A stretch of DNA of 64,000 bases from Acidobacteriota bacterium. GTDB taxonomy: Bacteria > Acidobacteriota > Terriglobia > Terriglobales > Acidobacteriaceae. The position numbers were made by a program, and so were the translations under genes. The stretch is from the NCBI GenBank assembly GCA_021836865.1, contig JAKBHH010000007.1, forward strand, positions 1 to 64,000. Reading direction: 5' to 3'. Below, piece after piece: positions 1-8,280 of the stretch. Position 1 is the stretch's first letter. Every line of letters begins with the position of its first letter. The notes beneath the pieces were generated by a model, which was given only the letters and a program-made list of their open reading frames with translations, was not told the origin of the DNA and did not search any database.

Positions 1-468
1 AGCAAACTCGACATCCATCCCCGGCGCACTGTTCGCTTTGTCGCCTGGATGAGCGAGGAAGAAGGCTCGATGGGCGCAGCAGCTTACGTCGCAGACCACG
101 CGGCCGACATGGCAAACCACGTCGGGGCCATTGAAAGCGACCTCGGCGCAGATCATCCAACCGGCATTTACTATGCCGGCAAGTCCGCCCTGGGAGGCTG
201 GCTCCGCCCCGTCGCCAATCTGCTTGAACCTGTTGGTGCTGAGACGCTGGAACCCTCGCCCGAGACCGGAGAAGACATCGCCGGTCTCACCAATGGCGGC
301 GTGCCCAGCTTCGCTCCCATTCAGGATAGCCGCTTCTATTTCAACTACCACCACACCGCGGCGGACACTCTGGACAAGGTCGATCCAAAGCACCTCAATC
401 AGAATGCAGCCGTGATGACAGTCCTCGCCTACGCGCTTGCCGACTCCGCCCAGCTGGCGCCGAGATAA
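1..468 (+). CDS. M28 family zinc peptidase, C-terminal fragment
   Basis: The reading frame is open from the first base of the window, so the start lies upstream. The visible 155 residues begin with RTVRFVAWMSEEEGSMGA, which matches the strand and metal/catalytic glutamate region (xEExG) of M28 aminopeptidases and carboxypeptidase Q-like enzymes. Further on, FYFNYHHTAADTLDKVDP carries the late histidine typical of the second zinc site, followed by the usual C-terminal helix. The role would be removal of N- or C-terminal amino acids from peptides, usually outside the cytoplasm. The signal peptide and first metal ligands are not in view, so substrate and location cannot be judged. Confidence 0.8.
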   Translation, partial: SKLDIHPRRTVRFVAWMSEEEGSMGAAAYVADHAADMANHVGAIESDLGADHPTGIYYAGKSALGGWLRPVANLLEPVGAETLEPSPETGEDIAGLTNGGVPSFAPIQDSRFYFNYHHTAADTLDKVDPKHLNQNAAVMTVLAYALADSAQLAPR

Positions 469-506
469 TGCGGCGCAGGATGCCCTTGCAACGGACTGCC
501 TGCCCA

Positions 507-1469
507 TCAATGTCCGGCATGGGTCTCATGCAAAGTCCGTGTCGCGGACTCGATGCCCTTGGCTGACCAGAGCCGCTTCGGATAATAGCCCGCGCTGATC
601 AGAGCGCGGATCTTCTGCACCGCCCGCAGGTGATCCTCGCGATACGTCACGCCGAACCACGACTCGCCGCTCTGCAGCACCTTCACCCGCGCTTCACCTG
701 CCAGCAGAATCTCGTTCACCGTCGTCGGGATAAAACATTCCGCTTCGAGGTTGCCGTCGATCCCTTCCAGGAACCGCTCAAAGTGCGCCGCCAGCAGAGG
801 AAAGATCCTCGGCGTAAATCCCCACATATTCATTGAGACGACGGCATCGCCCGGCAGCCTGGTTTCTTTGCCTTCCGCGTCCACGCTCACCGCGCGCCCG
901 TCATCGTACTCGATACGCTTTAATTCCGTGATGCTCTCCAGCAGGTCATCTTGCCCGATCTTGCAGACTCCCCGTGCCACCGCGCCAAACTCTGAGAGCG
1001 TCTCCCGCAGCACATAACCCATCATGGCAAAGTCGTTACCGCCGCAGCGCAGGTGGCGGCCAAGCAATTCATAGCTGCCGGTCCCGTAGAAGTCGTCTAC
1101 GTTAATCACCGCAAAGGGTTCGTGAATCAACCTGGCCGCGCACAGAATCGCGTGGGTGGTCCCCCAGGGCTTGGTCCGCAACATCGGCACCTGGAACCGC
1201 GACGGAATCTTGGTCAGATCCTGATGCACCAGTTCCACGTTCACATACTTGCCCAGATGCGCGACGGCCATCTGCCGGAAGACTTCTTCCATCTCCCGTC
1301 GCACCACGATCACAACCCTGTCGAAGCCTGCGCGCAGGGCATCGTAGATCGAGTAGTCCATCACGATCTCGCCGTTGGGACCCACCGAATCGGTAATCTT
1401 TGAACTGCCGTAGCGGCTTCCCTGGCCGGCGGCCAGAATCAGCAAAGTTGGATTGGACATCGGGCTCAT
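507..1469 (-). CDS. Sugar nucleotidyltransferase-like protein
   Basis: This 320-residue protein opens with LLILAAGQGSRYG, the nucleotide-binding signature of GT-A fold nucleotidyltransferases (glucose-1-phosphate thymidylyl- or uridylyltransferase type). A lysine follows in SSKITDSVGPNGE, and NVDDFYG supplies the metal-binding aspartates. The family couples an NTP to a sugar phosphate to make an NDP-sugar in the cytoplasm; the sugar cannot be told from sequence. The start ATG at 1469 has AAGGATG upstream, and a second ATG (MSNPTLL) lies three codons on. No sugar pathway genes adjoin it. A small possible open frame upstream overlaps its start by four bases. Confidence 0.75.
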   Translation of the reverse strand: MSPMSNPTLLILAAGQGSRYGSSKITDSVGPNGEIVMDYSIYDALRAGFDRVVIVVRREMEEVFRQMAVAHLGKYVNVELVHQDLTKIPSRFQVPMLRTKPWGTTHAILCAARLIHEPFAVINVDDFYGTGSYELLGRHLRCGGNDFAMMGYVLRETLSEFGAVARGVCKIGQDDLLESITELKRIEYDDGRAVSVDAEGKETRLPGDAVVSMNMWGFTPRIFPLLAAHFERFLEGIDGNLEAECFIPTTVNEILLAGEARVKVLQSGESWFGVTYREDHLRAVQKIRALISAGYYPKRLWSAKGIESATRTLHETHAGH

Positions 1470-1624
1470 CCTTTCCTTGGGTTCAGTTGCGCATTGAGTT
1501 GGGGAGAGGGAATATCCGGGCAGTAAAATTGAGCGCCGTAGAGCGGATGATGCGTTTCGGCAAAGGAACTACTCCAGGCTTCATCGCAGAGAGCAGAACA
1601 GGCAGCGAAAGCAGTGGTTTCCAT
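1466..1624 (-). CDS. Possible 52-residue small protein
   Basis: A short frame starting at ATG 1624 (METTAFAACSALCDE) ends in a TGA that overlaps the ATG of the following nucleotidyltransferase gene (ATGA), the arrangement of translational coupling. GAGG lies about ten bases before the ATG. Four cysteines are present but no recognised motif. Codon use is mixed and gives no strong coding signal, so this may be a chance frame. Apart from it, I see nothing in the stretch 1470-1845. Confidence 0.25.
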   Translation of the reverse strand: METTAFAACSALCDEAWSSSFAETHHPLYGAQFYCPDIPSPQLNAQLNPRKG

Positions 1625-1845
1625 GGCTAGAAACCTCACGCGCGCGGAAGCCTTGCACGAAGCTGCACCATAACTTCGCTTCCGGCGATTCAATTCACCC
1701 GCCGAAAATGTACCACACTTCCCGGTTCATGCGGAGTGTCGGCTCTCACCCATGTCCCGGCCGCGGCCGCCTGCCGATCCCAGCGGACAACCCCTTCTGG
1801 GACGAATGAAAATCAGATTGGTCAGCAGAGAAATTCAGGAGCGCC

Positions 1846-2793
1846 TCAGGCTTCGTGCGCCGTGGGCACATGGGGCTGCGGAACCACCTCCGTCAGCGTG
1901 ATTCCCGCCAGAATCAGCAGTCCTCCCGAAGCCGGCCGCAAACCAAGCCGTTCGCCCATGAAAAGAAACGAGGTGATCCAGGCAAAGACCGGCTCCAGCG
2001 TCAGCAGCAGAGCAATATGAGTAGAGGGCAAAACGGACTGGGCCCAGCTCTGAATAGAAAACGCGGCTGCCGTTGCCAGCGCGGCCGCAATCGCCAGCGC
2101 CACCATCAGCCGCACTGTCCAATGCACCTGCGGGTGCTCGATCATGGGCAGGCTCAGCGCCATGAACGCCGCACAAAAGCCTACCTGCAGCAGCGCCAGC
2201 GGCTTGAAGGCGATCCGTGGCGAGATGTGGCTGAGCGCAAGGCAATGAAAGGCAAAACCAACCGCACAGCCCAGCGTGAGCACATCCCCCAAATTGATTG
2301 AGGAGATATCCGGCAGCAGCGCGTCGAGTCCACCGGCCACCGAGTGCGATGCGCGGCCGTGCGCCGCGGCGGGAGCGGTCAGCAGCACGATGCCCGCGAA
2401 TGCAAGTCCCGCGCCCATGTACGTGTTCCAGCGCGGCACATGAGCGCCCGGAGGCCGCAGGCCGGGGATCGCGGACAACAAGGGGACCAGGACGACGACC
2501 AGCCCTGTGATGAATGCGGATTTCGAGGGCGTTGTGCGCGCCAGTCCCGTGGTCTGGAACTGGTATCCCGCGGCAAGAAAAAGTCCCGCCAGCGCGCCCG
2601 CGCCCACATCGCGCATGCGGATGCCCCGCCACGCCCCATGGTACGCCGCCGCAAGCAGTGCAAAAGCCAGCGTCATGCGCGCCAGGTTGAAGGCCGCCGG
2701 CGTCGCATCGGCAAGCGCGCCCTTCACCAGCACAAAGGTCGAGCCCCACACGGCAACGACAAAAATCATCAACACATAGGCGCGAAGCTTCAT
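1846..2793 (-). CDS. DMT superfamily (EamA) transporter
   Basis: This 315-residue, very hydrophobic protein is built of about ten membrane helices in two repeats, the EamA/RhaT architecture. The N-terminal helix contains VAVWGSTFVLVKGAL and the second repeat has the LEPVFAWITSFLFMGERL motif typical of the family. Members export amino acids, metabolites or drugs through the inner membrane; the substrate is not predictable here. It is a single gene on the minus strand, divergent from the MscS gene. A CATAAT hexamer on the minus strand (2802-2807) lies eight bases before the ATG, so the mRNA leader may be very short. Confidence 0.85.
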   Translation of the reverse strand: MKLRAYVLMIFVVAVWGSTFVLVKGALADATPAAFNLARMTLAFALLAAAYHGAWRGIRMRDVGAGALAGLFLAAGYQFQTTGLARTTPSKSAFITGLVVVLVPLLSAIPGLRPPGAHVPRWNTYMGAGLAFAGIVLLTAPAAAHGRASHSVAGGLDALLPDISSINLGDVLTLGCAVGFAFHCLALSHISPRIAFKPLALLQVGFCAAFMALSLPMIEHPQVHWTVRLMVALAIAAALATAAAFSIQSWAQSVLPSTHIALLLTLEPVFAWITSFLFMGERLGLRPASGGLLILAGITLTEVVPQPHVPTAHEA

Positions 2794-2801
2794 CTCTCTG
2801 G

Positions 2802-2807
2802 ATTATG
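2802..2807 (-). promoter_or_regulatory. -10-like hexamer close to the EamA start
   Basis: On the minus strand CATAAT matches the sigma-70 -10 consensus at five of six positions and ends eight bases before the ATG at 2793. No good -35 element was found. Confidence 0.3.
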
Positions 2808-2929
2808 GCAGGACGCTCTCGTCTGCCGGAGCATCCAACTTGGAATTCACACCAACCAGAGGTATTCAGCAGGCCGCAGGCAGCGCGAAGGCCATTTCTC
2901 GGCGTCCAACCTGCCAGGATATTCGCTCT

Positions 2930-2935
2930 GGAGGT
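2930..2935 (+). promoter_or_regulatory. Ribosome binding site fixing a TTG start
   Basis: GGAGGT sits nine bases upstream of TTG 2945. It is the only strong site in the region and favours that TTG over the open frame that extends upstream to 2840. Confidence 0.7.
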
Positions 2936-2944
2936 TTAATTCGA

Positions 2945-4045
2945 TTGCCGGCATTCACACAACACGACTGGCTCTTAGGCATATCGTTGTTTTGCGCGGT
3001 CATTGTCTTCGGCAACGGCGTGCACTTTCTTGTATTTCGGCTCGTACGCCGCCGTCAGACAGAGCAGCAGCAACGCAATCTGGGCGTGAGCAAGTACATG
3101 GCTCTGCCCGCGCGGGCTGTGCTGCTCACAATCGGCGTGCTCATAGTGCTGCCGCTGGTGCCCAACGTGCCCTTGCTCCTGCGAAGCCAGATGGAACAGG
3201 TCGCGCGTATCCTGCTGGTCGTCGTTGTTGGCTGGCTCGCAATCGGCGCCATCTATGTCTTCCAGGCGCTCGCACTCAGAAGATTTGACATCTCGGTCCC
3301 AGACAACCTCCGCGCCCGCCGCGTCCACACGCAGATGCAGTTTTTTCGGCGCATCCTTATCGGCATCGTACTCATTCTCGATGGCGGCGCGCTCCTCTGG
3401 AGTATGCACGACCCAACCCTATGGAAATTTGGGACGGGTCTGCTTGCTTCCGCCGGTCTTGCTTCGCTGTTCCTGGCCGCCGCTGCCAAATCTTCCGTCT
3501 CCAATCTCATCGCCGGCATGCAGATCGCATTCAGCGAACCAATCCGCATCGATGATGTGGTCGTCATCCAAGGTGAATGGGGGCGCATCGAGGAGATCGC
3601 CAACACCTATGTCGTGGTGAAGATATGGGACAAACGCCGCCTCATCGTCCCCCTCAGCTATTTCATTGAGCAGCCCTTCCAAAATTGGACGCGCCAGTCC
3701 AGCGACATCCTCGGCACCGCGTTTCTCTATGTGGACTACACGGTGCCAATTGAGCCGCTGCGGGCTGAGCTGGAGCGGGTTGTGCATGCGTCCCCGCTTT
3801 GGGATGGGAACGTCTGCGGGCTGCAGGTCACAAATCTATCTGAGCGCACCATGGAACTGCGCTGCCTCGTCAGCTCTGCCGGTTCATCCGAGAGCTTTGA
3901 CCTGCGCTGCCTGGTGCGCGAGAAAATGATCGAGTACCTGCGCGAGCGCTATCCGCTCGCACTCCCCACCGCGCGCATTCAACTCCATACGGACACAGCC
4001 GCGGCGGCAGATCAACCGTTTCTGGAGCGGCCGGCAAGAGCCTAG
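2945..4045 (+). CDS. MscS family mechanosensitive channel
   Basis: From TTG 2945 the protein has 366 residues. Three to four hydrophobic segments fill the first 190 residues. The pore-lining helix and beta domain follow: SAGLASLFLAAAAKSSVSNLIAGMQIAFSEPIRIDD is the TM3 and Sm-like junction of MscS proteins, and VVVIQGEWGRIEEI begins the beta domain. MscS channels open under membrane tension and release solutes on osmotic downshock. The frame is open upstream, but the ribosome binding site at 2930 supports this start. Its stop codon overlaps by four bases the stop of the convergent amidohydrolase gene, leaving no room for a terminator. Confidence 0.85.
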   Translation: MPAFTQHDWLLGISLFCAVIVFGNGVHFLVFRLVRRRQTEQQQRNLGVSKYMALPARAVLLTIGVLIVLPLVPNVPLLLRSQMEQVARILLVVVVGWLAIGAIYVFQALALRRFDISVPDNLRARRVHTQMQFFRRILIGIVLILDGGALLWSMHDPTLWKFGTGLLASAGLASLFLAAAAKSSVSNLIAGMQIAFSEPIRIDDVVVIQGEWGRIEEIANTYVVVKIWDKRRLIVPLSYFIEQPFQNWTRQSSDILGTAFLYVDYTVPIEPLRAELERVVHASPLWDGNVCGLQVTNLSERTMELRCLVSSAGSSESFDLRCLVREKMIEYLRERYPLALPTARIQLHTDTAAAADQPFLERPARA

Positions 4046-5757
4046 TTGAGCTTCTTGCGGATATACGCGGACTTCCCCGCCACATCCGTTTCAAGCACCT
4101 GTGTCGTCAGCAGCGCAGGCGGGCTCACTCGATATAGATCCCGATCCACCAGGATGAAATCCGCGTCGTAGCCGGGCGCCAGCAGGCCCTTGTGCTGCTC
4201 GGCAAATTCCGCATACGCCGATCCCTGGGTATAGGCGGCGAGCGCCTGTCCGCGTGTGATCGCGTTCGCAGGATAGTAGGTCTTCGAGCCTTCCACATTC
4301 ATGCGCGTCACGGCTGCGTACAATCCGCGAAAAGGCGTAATGGGCTCTACCGGATAATCCGTGCCGAAGGCCAGCGGCACGCCTGCCTTGAGAAATGCCC
4401 TCCATGCATAAGAGTATGCGGCGCGCTGCGACCCGAGCCGCGCTTCGGCCCAGTTCATGTCGGTGAGCAGATGGTTCGGCTGCATTGAAGCGATCACGCC
4501 CAGTTGCTTGAAGCGCGGAATATCGGCTGGATCCACCACCTGCGCGTGCTCGATCCGATTGCGCGCCGAGCGCGAAATCTCCGGCTGTGAAAAAGCATCC
4601 AGCGCCATCGCCGTTGCTCTGTCGCCAATCGCGTGGAAACCGAGTTGGAAACCCGCCATCGCGCGCTCTATCGCCATTGCGTTCAGTTGCGGCTGCGTGT
4701 ACTGCGACAGGCCCGTATTCGCCGGATCGTCCGCATACGGAGCCTTCATCGCCGCCGTACGTGAGCCCAGCGATCCGTCCATGAAGCCTTTCAACATGCC
4801 GGTATGCAACATCGGATCGCTCGGATCATGATGCGCGCGCATCTTCAGCAACTCCGCCAGCGGAGCCTTGAAGGGCAGCCACTCGCTGACGCGCAGTTTC
4901 AGATGACCTTCTGCTTCCATCTGCTCAAACGTGAGGAAGTCTTCCCACTCGCTGAAGTCCTGGACGCTGGTGATGCCGTGCGCCAGCGCATCGTTGATCG
5001 CAAGTTGATCGCCCTTGCGCCGCTCCTCCGCAGTCGGCGGCGGAGTCACCTTCTCCACAAGCCCCTGTGCGGACTCGCGCAAAATTCCCGTCGGCTCCCC
5101 GTTTGCGTCCACGTCAATCGCGCCGCCCTGCGGAGGGACGGTCTTACCGGTAATGCCCGCAGCCGCCAGCGCGGCCGAGTTGGCAATGGCAATGTGCCCG
5201 TCAATGCGGTCAAGGAAGGTCGGATGATTGCCGGTCACCTTGTCGAGATCCTGGCGCGTGGGCAGCGACTTCTGCGCCCAGAGCGTGTGGTCCCAGTTGC
5301 CGCCGGTGATCCAGTGGCCGGTCGGAGCGTGGGCCGCATACTCCCCGATCCTGGAGAGCATCTCATCCAGAGATCCCACTCCCGTCAGGTCAAGATGCAG
5401 CTTCGTCTGTCCCGCGCTCCCCAGGTGCGTGTGCGCATCGTTGAAGCCCGGAAAGATGTACGTGCTGCTTCGCGCAGTGTCCAGATCGTGCAGGACGGTG
5501 TTCGGACCGGAAAGGCGCAGAATCGCCCGGTTGGAGCCGATGGCGAGTACCTTTCCGCCGCCGACCGCCATGGCCTCGACCACATGCGGATGATCGTTCG
5601 CAAATCCCTCGCCGGTATAAATCGCGCCGTCATAGTAGATCGCGTCGGGAGCAGCTTGGTCCTTGCGATCCGCACTCTCGTTTGCCGGTCGCGGGCTCTC
5701 GGCGGCAAGCACCGAAGCAGAAATGATCGCAATCAATAGCAGGGAAGAGATGCGCAT
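4042..5757 (-). CDS. Secreted YtcJ-like amidohydrolase
   Basis: The start at ATG 5757 gives 571 residues and exposes a signal peptide, MRISSLLLIAIISASVLAAE. The first metal-binding motif is FPGFNDAHTHLG (HxH), and later histidines occur in IGDRATAM and EHAQVVD, with the terminal metal aspartate in AFGTDYPVEP. This is the pattern of PF07969 (YtcJ, NfdA) amidohydrolases, which cleave amide or cyclic amide bonds using divalent metals; the natural substrate is generally unknown. The M20 peptidase lies 29 bases upstream on the same strand, so the two may be co-transcribed. A TACACT hexamer ends six bases before the start. Confidence 0.85.
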   Translation of the reverse strand: MRISSLLLIAIISASVLAAESPRPANESADRKDQAAPDAIYYDGAIYTGEGFANDHPHVVEAMAVGGGKVLAIGSNRAILRLSGPNTVLHDLDTARSSTYIFPGFNDAHTHLGSAGQTKLHLDLTGVGSLDEMLSRIGEYAAHAPTGHWITGGNWDHTLWAQKSLPTRQDLDKVTGNHPTFLDRIDGHIAIANSAALAAAGITGKTVPPQGGAIDVDANGEPTGILRESAQGLVEKVTPPPTAEERRKGDQLAINDALAHGITSVQDFSEWEDFLTFEQMEAEGHLKLRVSEWLPFKAPLAELLKMRAHHDPSDPMLHTGMLKGFMDGSLGSRTAAMKAPYADDPANTGLSQYTQPQLNAMAIERAMAGFQLGFHAIGDRATAMALDAFSQPEISRSARNRIEHAQVVDPADIPRFKQLGVIASMQPNHLLTDMNWAEARLGSQRAAYSYAWRAFLKAGVPLAFGTDYPVEPITPFRGLYAAVTRMNVEGSKTYYPANAITRGQALAAYTQGSAYAEFAEQHKGLLAPGYDADFILVDRDLYRVSPPALLTTQVLETDVAGKSAYIRKKLN

Positions 5758-5763
5758 GGGCGG

Positions 5764-5769
5764 AGTGTA
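5764..5769 (-). promoter_or_regulatory. -10-like hexamer six bases from the amidohydrolase start
   Basis: Minus-strand TACACT matches the -10 consensus at four of six positions, and six bases separate it from ATG 5757. No ribosome binding site is visible. It shares this spacing with uvrB, ispH and hpt. Confidence 0.25.
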
Positions 5770-5786
5770 GCAGATGCGCGGCCGCA

Positions 5787-7052
5787 CTATTGGTCGGCGG
5801 CCCACTCCGTCATAGCAAGAGCCAGCAGCAACACGCGGCGCAGCCCATACTCACGGTCCCTGTCGATAAACCACTCCGCCTGCGTATGTGCGCCGCCGCC
5901 CTCGCCACCCGCGCCCATTGAGAGCGCAGGAATGCCGAGTGCTATCGGAATATTGGCGTCCGTGGAACCGAGGCGAACGTCTGTCCGCAGGCCAAGATGG
6001 CGATCCACTGCGCGCAATGACTCCAGCATGGGAGAGTCCGCGGGCAGCTCGCCCGTCGGGCGATCCCCAATCTTGTGCACTTGAAAGTTCAGCGGCCCTT
6101 TGCTGCGATGAGCCGGCGCGGCAGCGTTTGCCTTGAGCACCGCATCCTCCACCGCCCGATGTAGCGCCCCCTCAAGCCGCATCAGCTCCGCCGCGTTCGT
6201 CGAGCGGAAGTCAATCGACGCCCTCACGCTTTCAGGAATCGAATTGACGCTGGTCCCGCCGTGAATGGTTCCAATATTCAGCGTGGTACGAAAATCTTCG
6301 GCCAGAGGCGTCTCGGCCAGCGCGGCCAGCGCCACCGCCAACGCGCCGATCGGATTCGGCGTCCCCGCGTCGGTAAAGCTGTGCCCGCCCGGCCCTGTCA
6401 CGGTGACCTGAAACCTGCGGCTGCCAAGCGCCTGCGTCACCGCCGAGTCCGCGCCCGCTCCGTCCAGCACAAGATGCGCCGCCACCCGTCCTGCCAGTGC
6501 GCGCTCCTCATAGAAATGCCGCACCCCGCGCAGGTCGCCTTCCCCTTCTTCTCCCACATTGGCCAGCACCAGCAGCGGTGCCGCCAGCTCAACCTGCGCA
6601 TGAATGCACACCTGAGCAATCGCGAGCAGTCCGGCCACGCCTGCCCCATTGTCGCAAGCTCCCGGCGCAGTCAGCCGTGTATAGCCATCGATTGGCTCCA
6701 GCATCGGGTGCAGCGGCGTATCGGCAGGAAACACCGTGTCCAGATGCGCTGAAAGAACCACAATCGGACCGCTGCTCTCCACAGGCAAGTGTGTCGCGGG
6801 CACAAAGCCCATCACGTTGCCCAGTGAGTCTGTGCGAATTTCGCTGAGTCCAATCTCCGCAAAGCGTTCTGCAATCCACGCAGATCGTGCCTGCTCTCCA
6901 AACGGCGGCGCTGCAATCCGCACCAGATCGAGCTGCCAGTCCATGATCCTCTTCGAGTGCGTGTGCAGCCAGGCAAATGCGGCGTGAACCGGCCGCCGTG
7001 CTGCCATTGCCGTCACGCGAGAGAACGCCGAACTGCGAGAGAAAATCGCCAT
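5787..7052 (-). CDS. M20 family metallopeptidase
   Basis: This 421-residue protein carries the M20 metal ligands in order: histidine and catalytic aspartate in VLSAHLDTVFP, bridging aspartate in GACDNGAGVAG, catalytic glutamate in NVGEEGEGDLRG, and the final histidine in GGAHTQAEWF. A dimerisation domain is inserted after about residue 205 (QVTVTGPGGHSFTDAGTPNP). The family includes peptidase T-like di/tripeptidases and carboxypeptidases with two zinc ions. The first 36 residues look like an N-terminal extension; a second ATG (MDWQLDLVRIA) would match the usual family start. No signal peptide is convincing, so it is probably cytoplasmic. Confidence 0.85.
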   Translation of the reverse strand: MAIFSRSSAFSRVTAMAARRPVHAAFAWLHTHSKRIMDWQLDLVRIAAPPFGEQARSAWIAERFAEIGLSEIRTDSLGNVMGFVPATHLPVESSGPIVVLSAHLDTVFPADTPLHPMLEPIDGYTRLTAPGACDNGAGVAGLLAIAQVCIHAQVELAAPLLVLANVGEEGEGDLRGVRHFYEERALAGRVAAHLVLDGAGADSAVTQALGSRRFQVTVTGPGGHSFTDAGTPNPIGALAVALAALAETPLAEDFRTTLNIGTIHGGTSVNSIPESVRASIDFRSTNAAELMRLEGALHRAVEDAVLKANAAAPAHRSKGPLNFQVHKIGDRPTGELPADSPMLESLRAVDRHLGLRTDVRLGSTDANIPIALGIPALSMGAGGEGGGAHTQAEWFIDRDREYGLRRVLLLALAMTEWAADQ

Positions 7053-7101
7053 GCTGACCTTTTCAGGTTAGCAGGACTGCGTAAGGAACCTCGCCAGAGG
7101 G

Positions 7102-7977
7102 TCAAGAGCGCAACAGATCATCGGCGCACGTCTCTTCATACTCCACCGAATGCAGAAACAATCCGCGTGCCGGCGCCGTCGGTCCCGCCGCCGCGCGGCT
7201 CTTCGAAGCAACAATCGCAGGCATCGCCTCTGCGCACAATGCGCCTCGTCCCACTTCCACCATGGTGCCCACCAGGTTACGCACCATGTGGTGCAGAAAT
7301 CCGTTGCCCCGCACCCGATAGACCAGCATCTCTCCCGCTTCGCCTTGCAGTCGCTCCCAGCGCGAGACAAAGATCGTCCGGATGGCGGTCGGCGGATCCT
7401 CACGCGCTTCTTCCTGGCGCATCGCGAGGTCCGGGTCCGTCGCGGCAAAGCTCACAAAGTTGTGCTCGCCCTCGAAGTACGCCGCCGCCCTCTGCATCGC
7501 ATCCACGTCCAGCGCCCACGGGCACGCGTACACATAGCGCGCTACGAACGGCGAACAGACCCTGCCCGGCTGCGCTTTCTCCGTCAGGATCCTGTACTCA
7601 TACGTCTTCGCTCGCGCGCTGTGCCGCGCATGAAACCCCCCCGCAGCCAATTCCGCATCCAGCACACGAATTGCGGCGGGCAGTGTGCGATTCAGCGCGC
7701 GCCGCAGATTCTCCGGCGGAATCGGCGCGCGCAAGGCGAAGCTCGCTACCTGCCCCAGCGCATGAACGCCCGCGTCCGTGCGTCCGGAGCCCTGGGGCAG
7801 CGGAGTCTCGCCCGTTACGCGGCCCAGTGCTGCCCGCAACTCGCCCTGCACTGTCGGCGTCTCCGGTTGCACCTGCCAACCGCGGAACTCCGTCCCGTCG
7901 TAGGCCAGGGTTAGCTTCCAGATGCGCGCTTGCCCATCGTTCTTCATGTCCCCGTCGTTCTTCGTGTCGCGGCTCAC
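7102..7977 (-). CDS. truA: tRNA pseudouridine(38-40) synthase TruA
   Basis: The 291-residue protein contains KLTLAYDGTEFRGWQVQP near the N-terminus and the catalytic motif GSGRTDAGVHALGQVASF, where the aspartate attacks uridine. Late motifs GNGFLHHMVRNLVGTMVEVG complete the TruA fold. It isomerises uridines 38-40 in tRNA anticodon stems. Length is slightly above the usual 250-270 residues because of the N-terminus: the frame opens at GTG 7977 (MSRDTKNDGD), but ATG 7947 (MKNDGQARIW) fits the family better. An alanine-rich insert occurs near residue 255 (SKSRAAAGPTAPARG). It is 49 bases upstream of the M20 peptidase gene on the same strand. Confidence 0.95.
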   Translation of the reverse strand: MSRDTKNDGDMKNDGQARIWKLTLAYDGTEFRGWQVQPETPTVQGELRAALGRVTGETPLPQGSGRTDAGVHALGQVASFALRAPIPPENLRRALNRTLPAAIRVLDAELAAGGFHARHSARAKTYEYRILTEKAQPGRVCSPFVARYVYACPWALDVDAMQRAAAYFEGEHNFVSFAATDPDLAMRQEEAREDPPTAIRTIFVSRWERLQGEAGEMLVYRVRGNGFLHHMVRNLVGTMVEVGRGALCAEAMPAIVASKSRAAAGPTAPARGLFLHSVEYEETCADDLLRS

Positions 7978-8280
7978 AGGTATCTTTCTCGATAACAGCA
8001 GGATTGACTCGAATCAGCCAAATGGTAAATAAACCGGCTGAGATATACTCAGACATTCGTGGCATCGTCCCGGGGGCTGTGCAAAAGGCCCACAGGCGGC
8101 CCCCCTTGCGGAAAGCGGGAACGAATTGTACGCCCAGCGCGTATGCATCCAGAGTAAGGGAATCTTGCACACTGGAGCGAGATGGGCCTCGCGGCGTCAT
8201 AAAAATGCGTCCCGAGAGCCCTCTCAGACGTCTTGAACAATGGCACCCCACATGCCCTCAGCACTTCGTGGAGAGGAATC
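7978..8280. other. Intergenic region between truA and the TolC-type gene
   Basis: A divergent promoter region of about 300 bases. A plausible plus-strand promoter lies at 8004-8031 and a short palindrome, CTGAGATATACTCAG, at 8038-8052 around the expected transcription start, which could be an operator. The remaining 200-base leader before the TolC-type start has no clear gene. I see no riboswitch that I can name. Confidence 0.4.
8004..8031 (+). promoter_or_regulatory. Candidate sigma-70 promoter for the TolC-type gene
   Basis: TTGACT (8004-8009) and TAAATA (8026-8031) are separated by 16 bases. They match the -35 consensus at five of six positions and the -10 consensus at four of six. The palindrome at 8038-8052 would overlap the start of transcription. 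Confidence 0.35.

Noticed and set aside
2344-3288. A 314-codon plus-strand frame across the DMT gene and the MscS start
   Set aside because: It is rich in Arg/Gln/His without pattern, overlaps two well-supported genes, and lacks a ribosome binding site.
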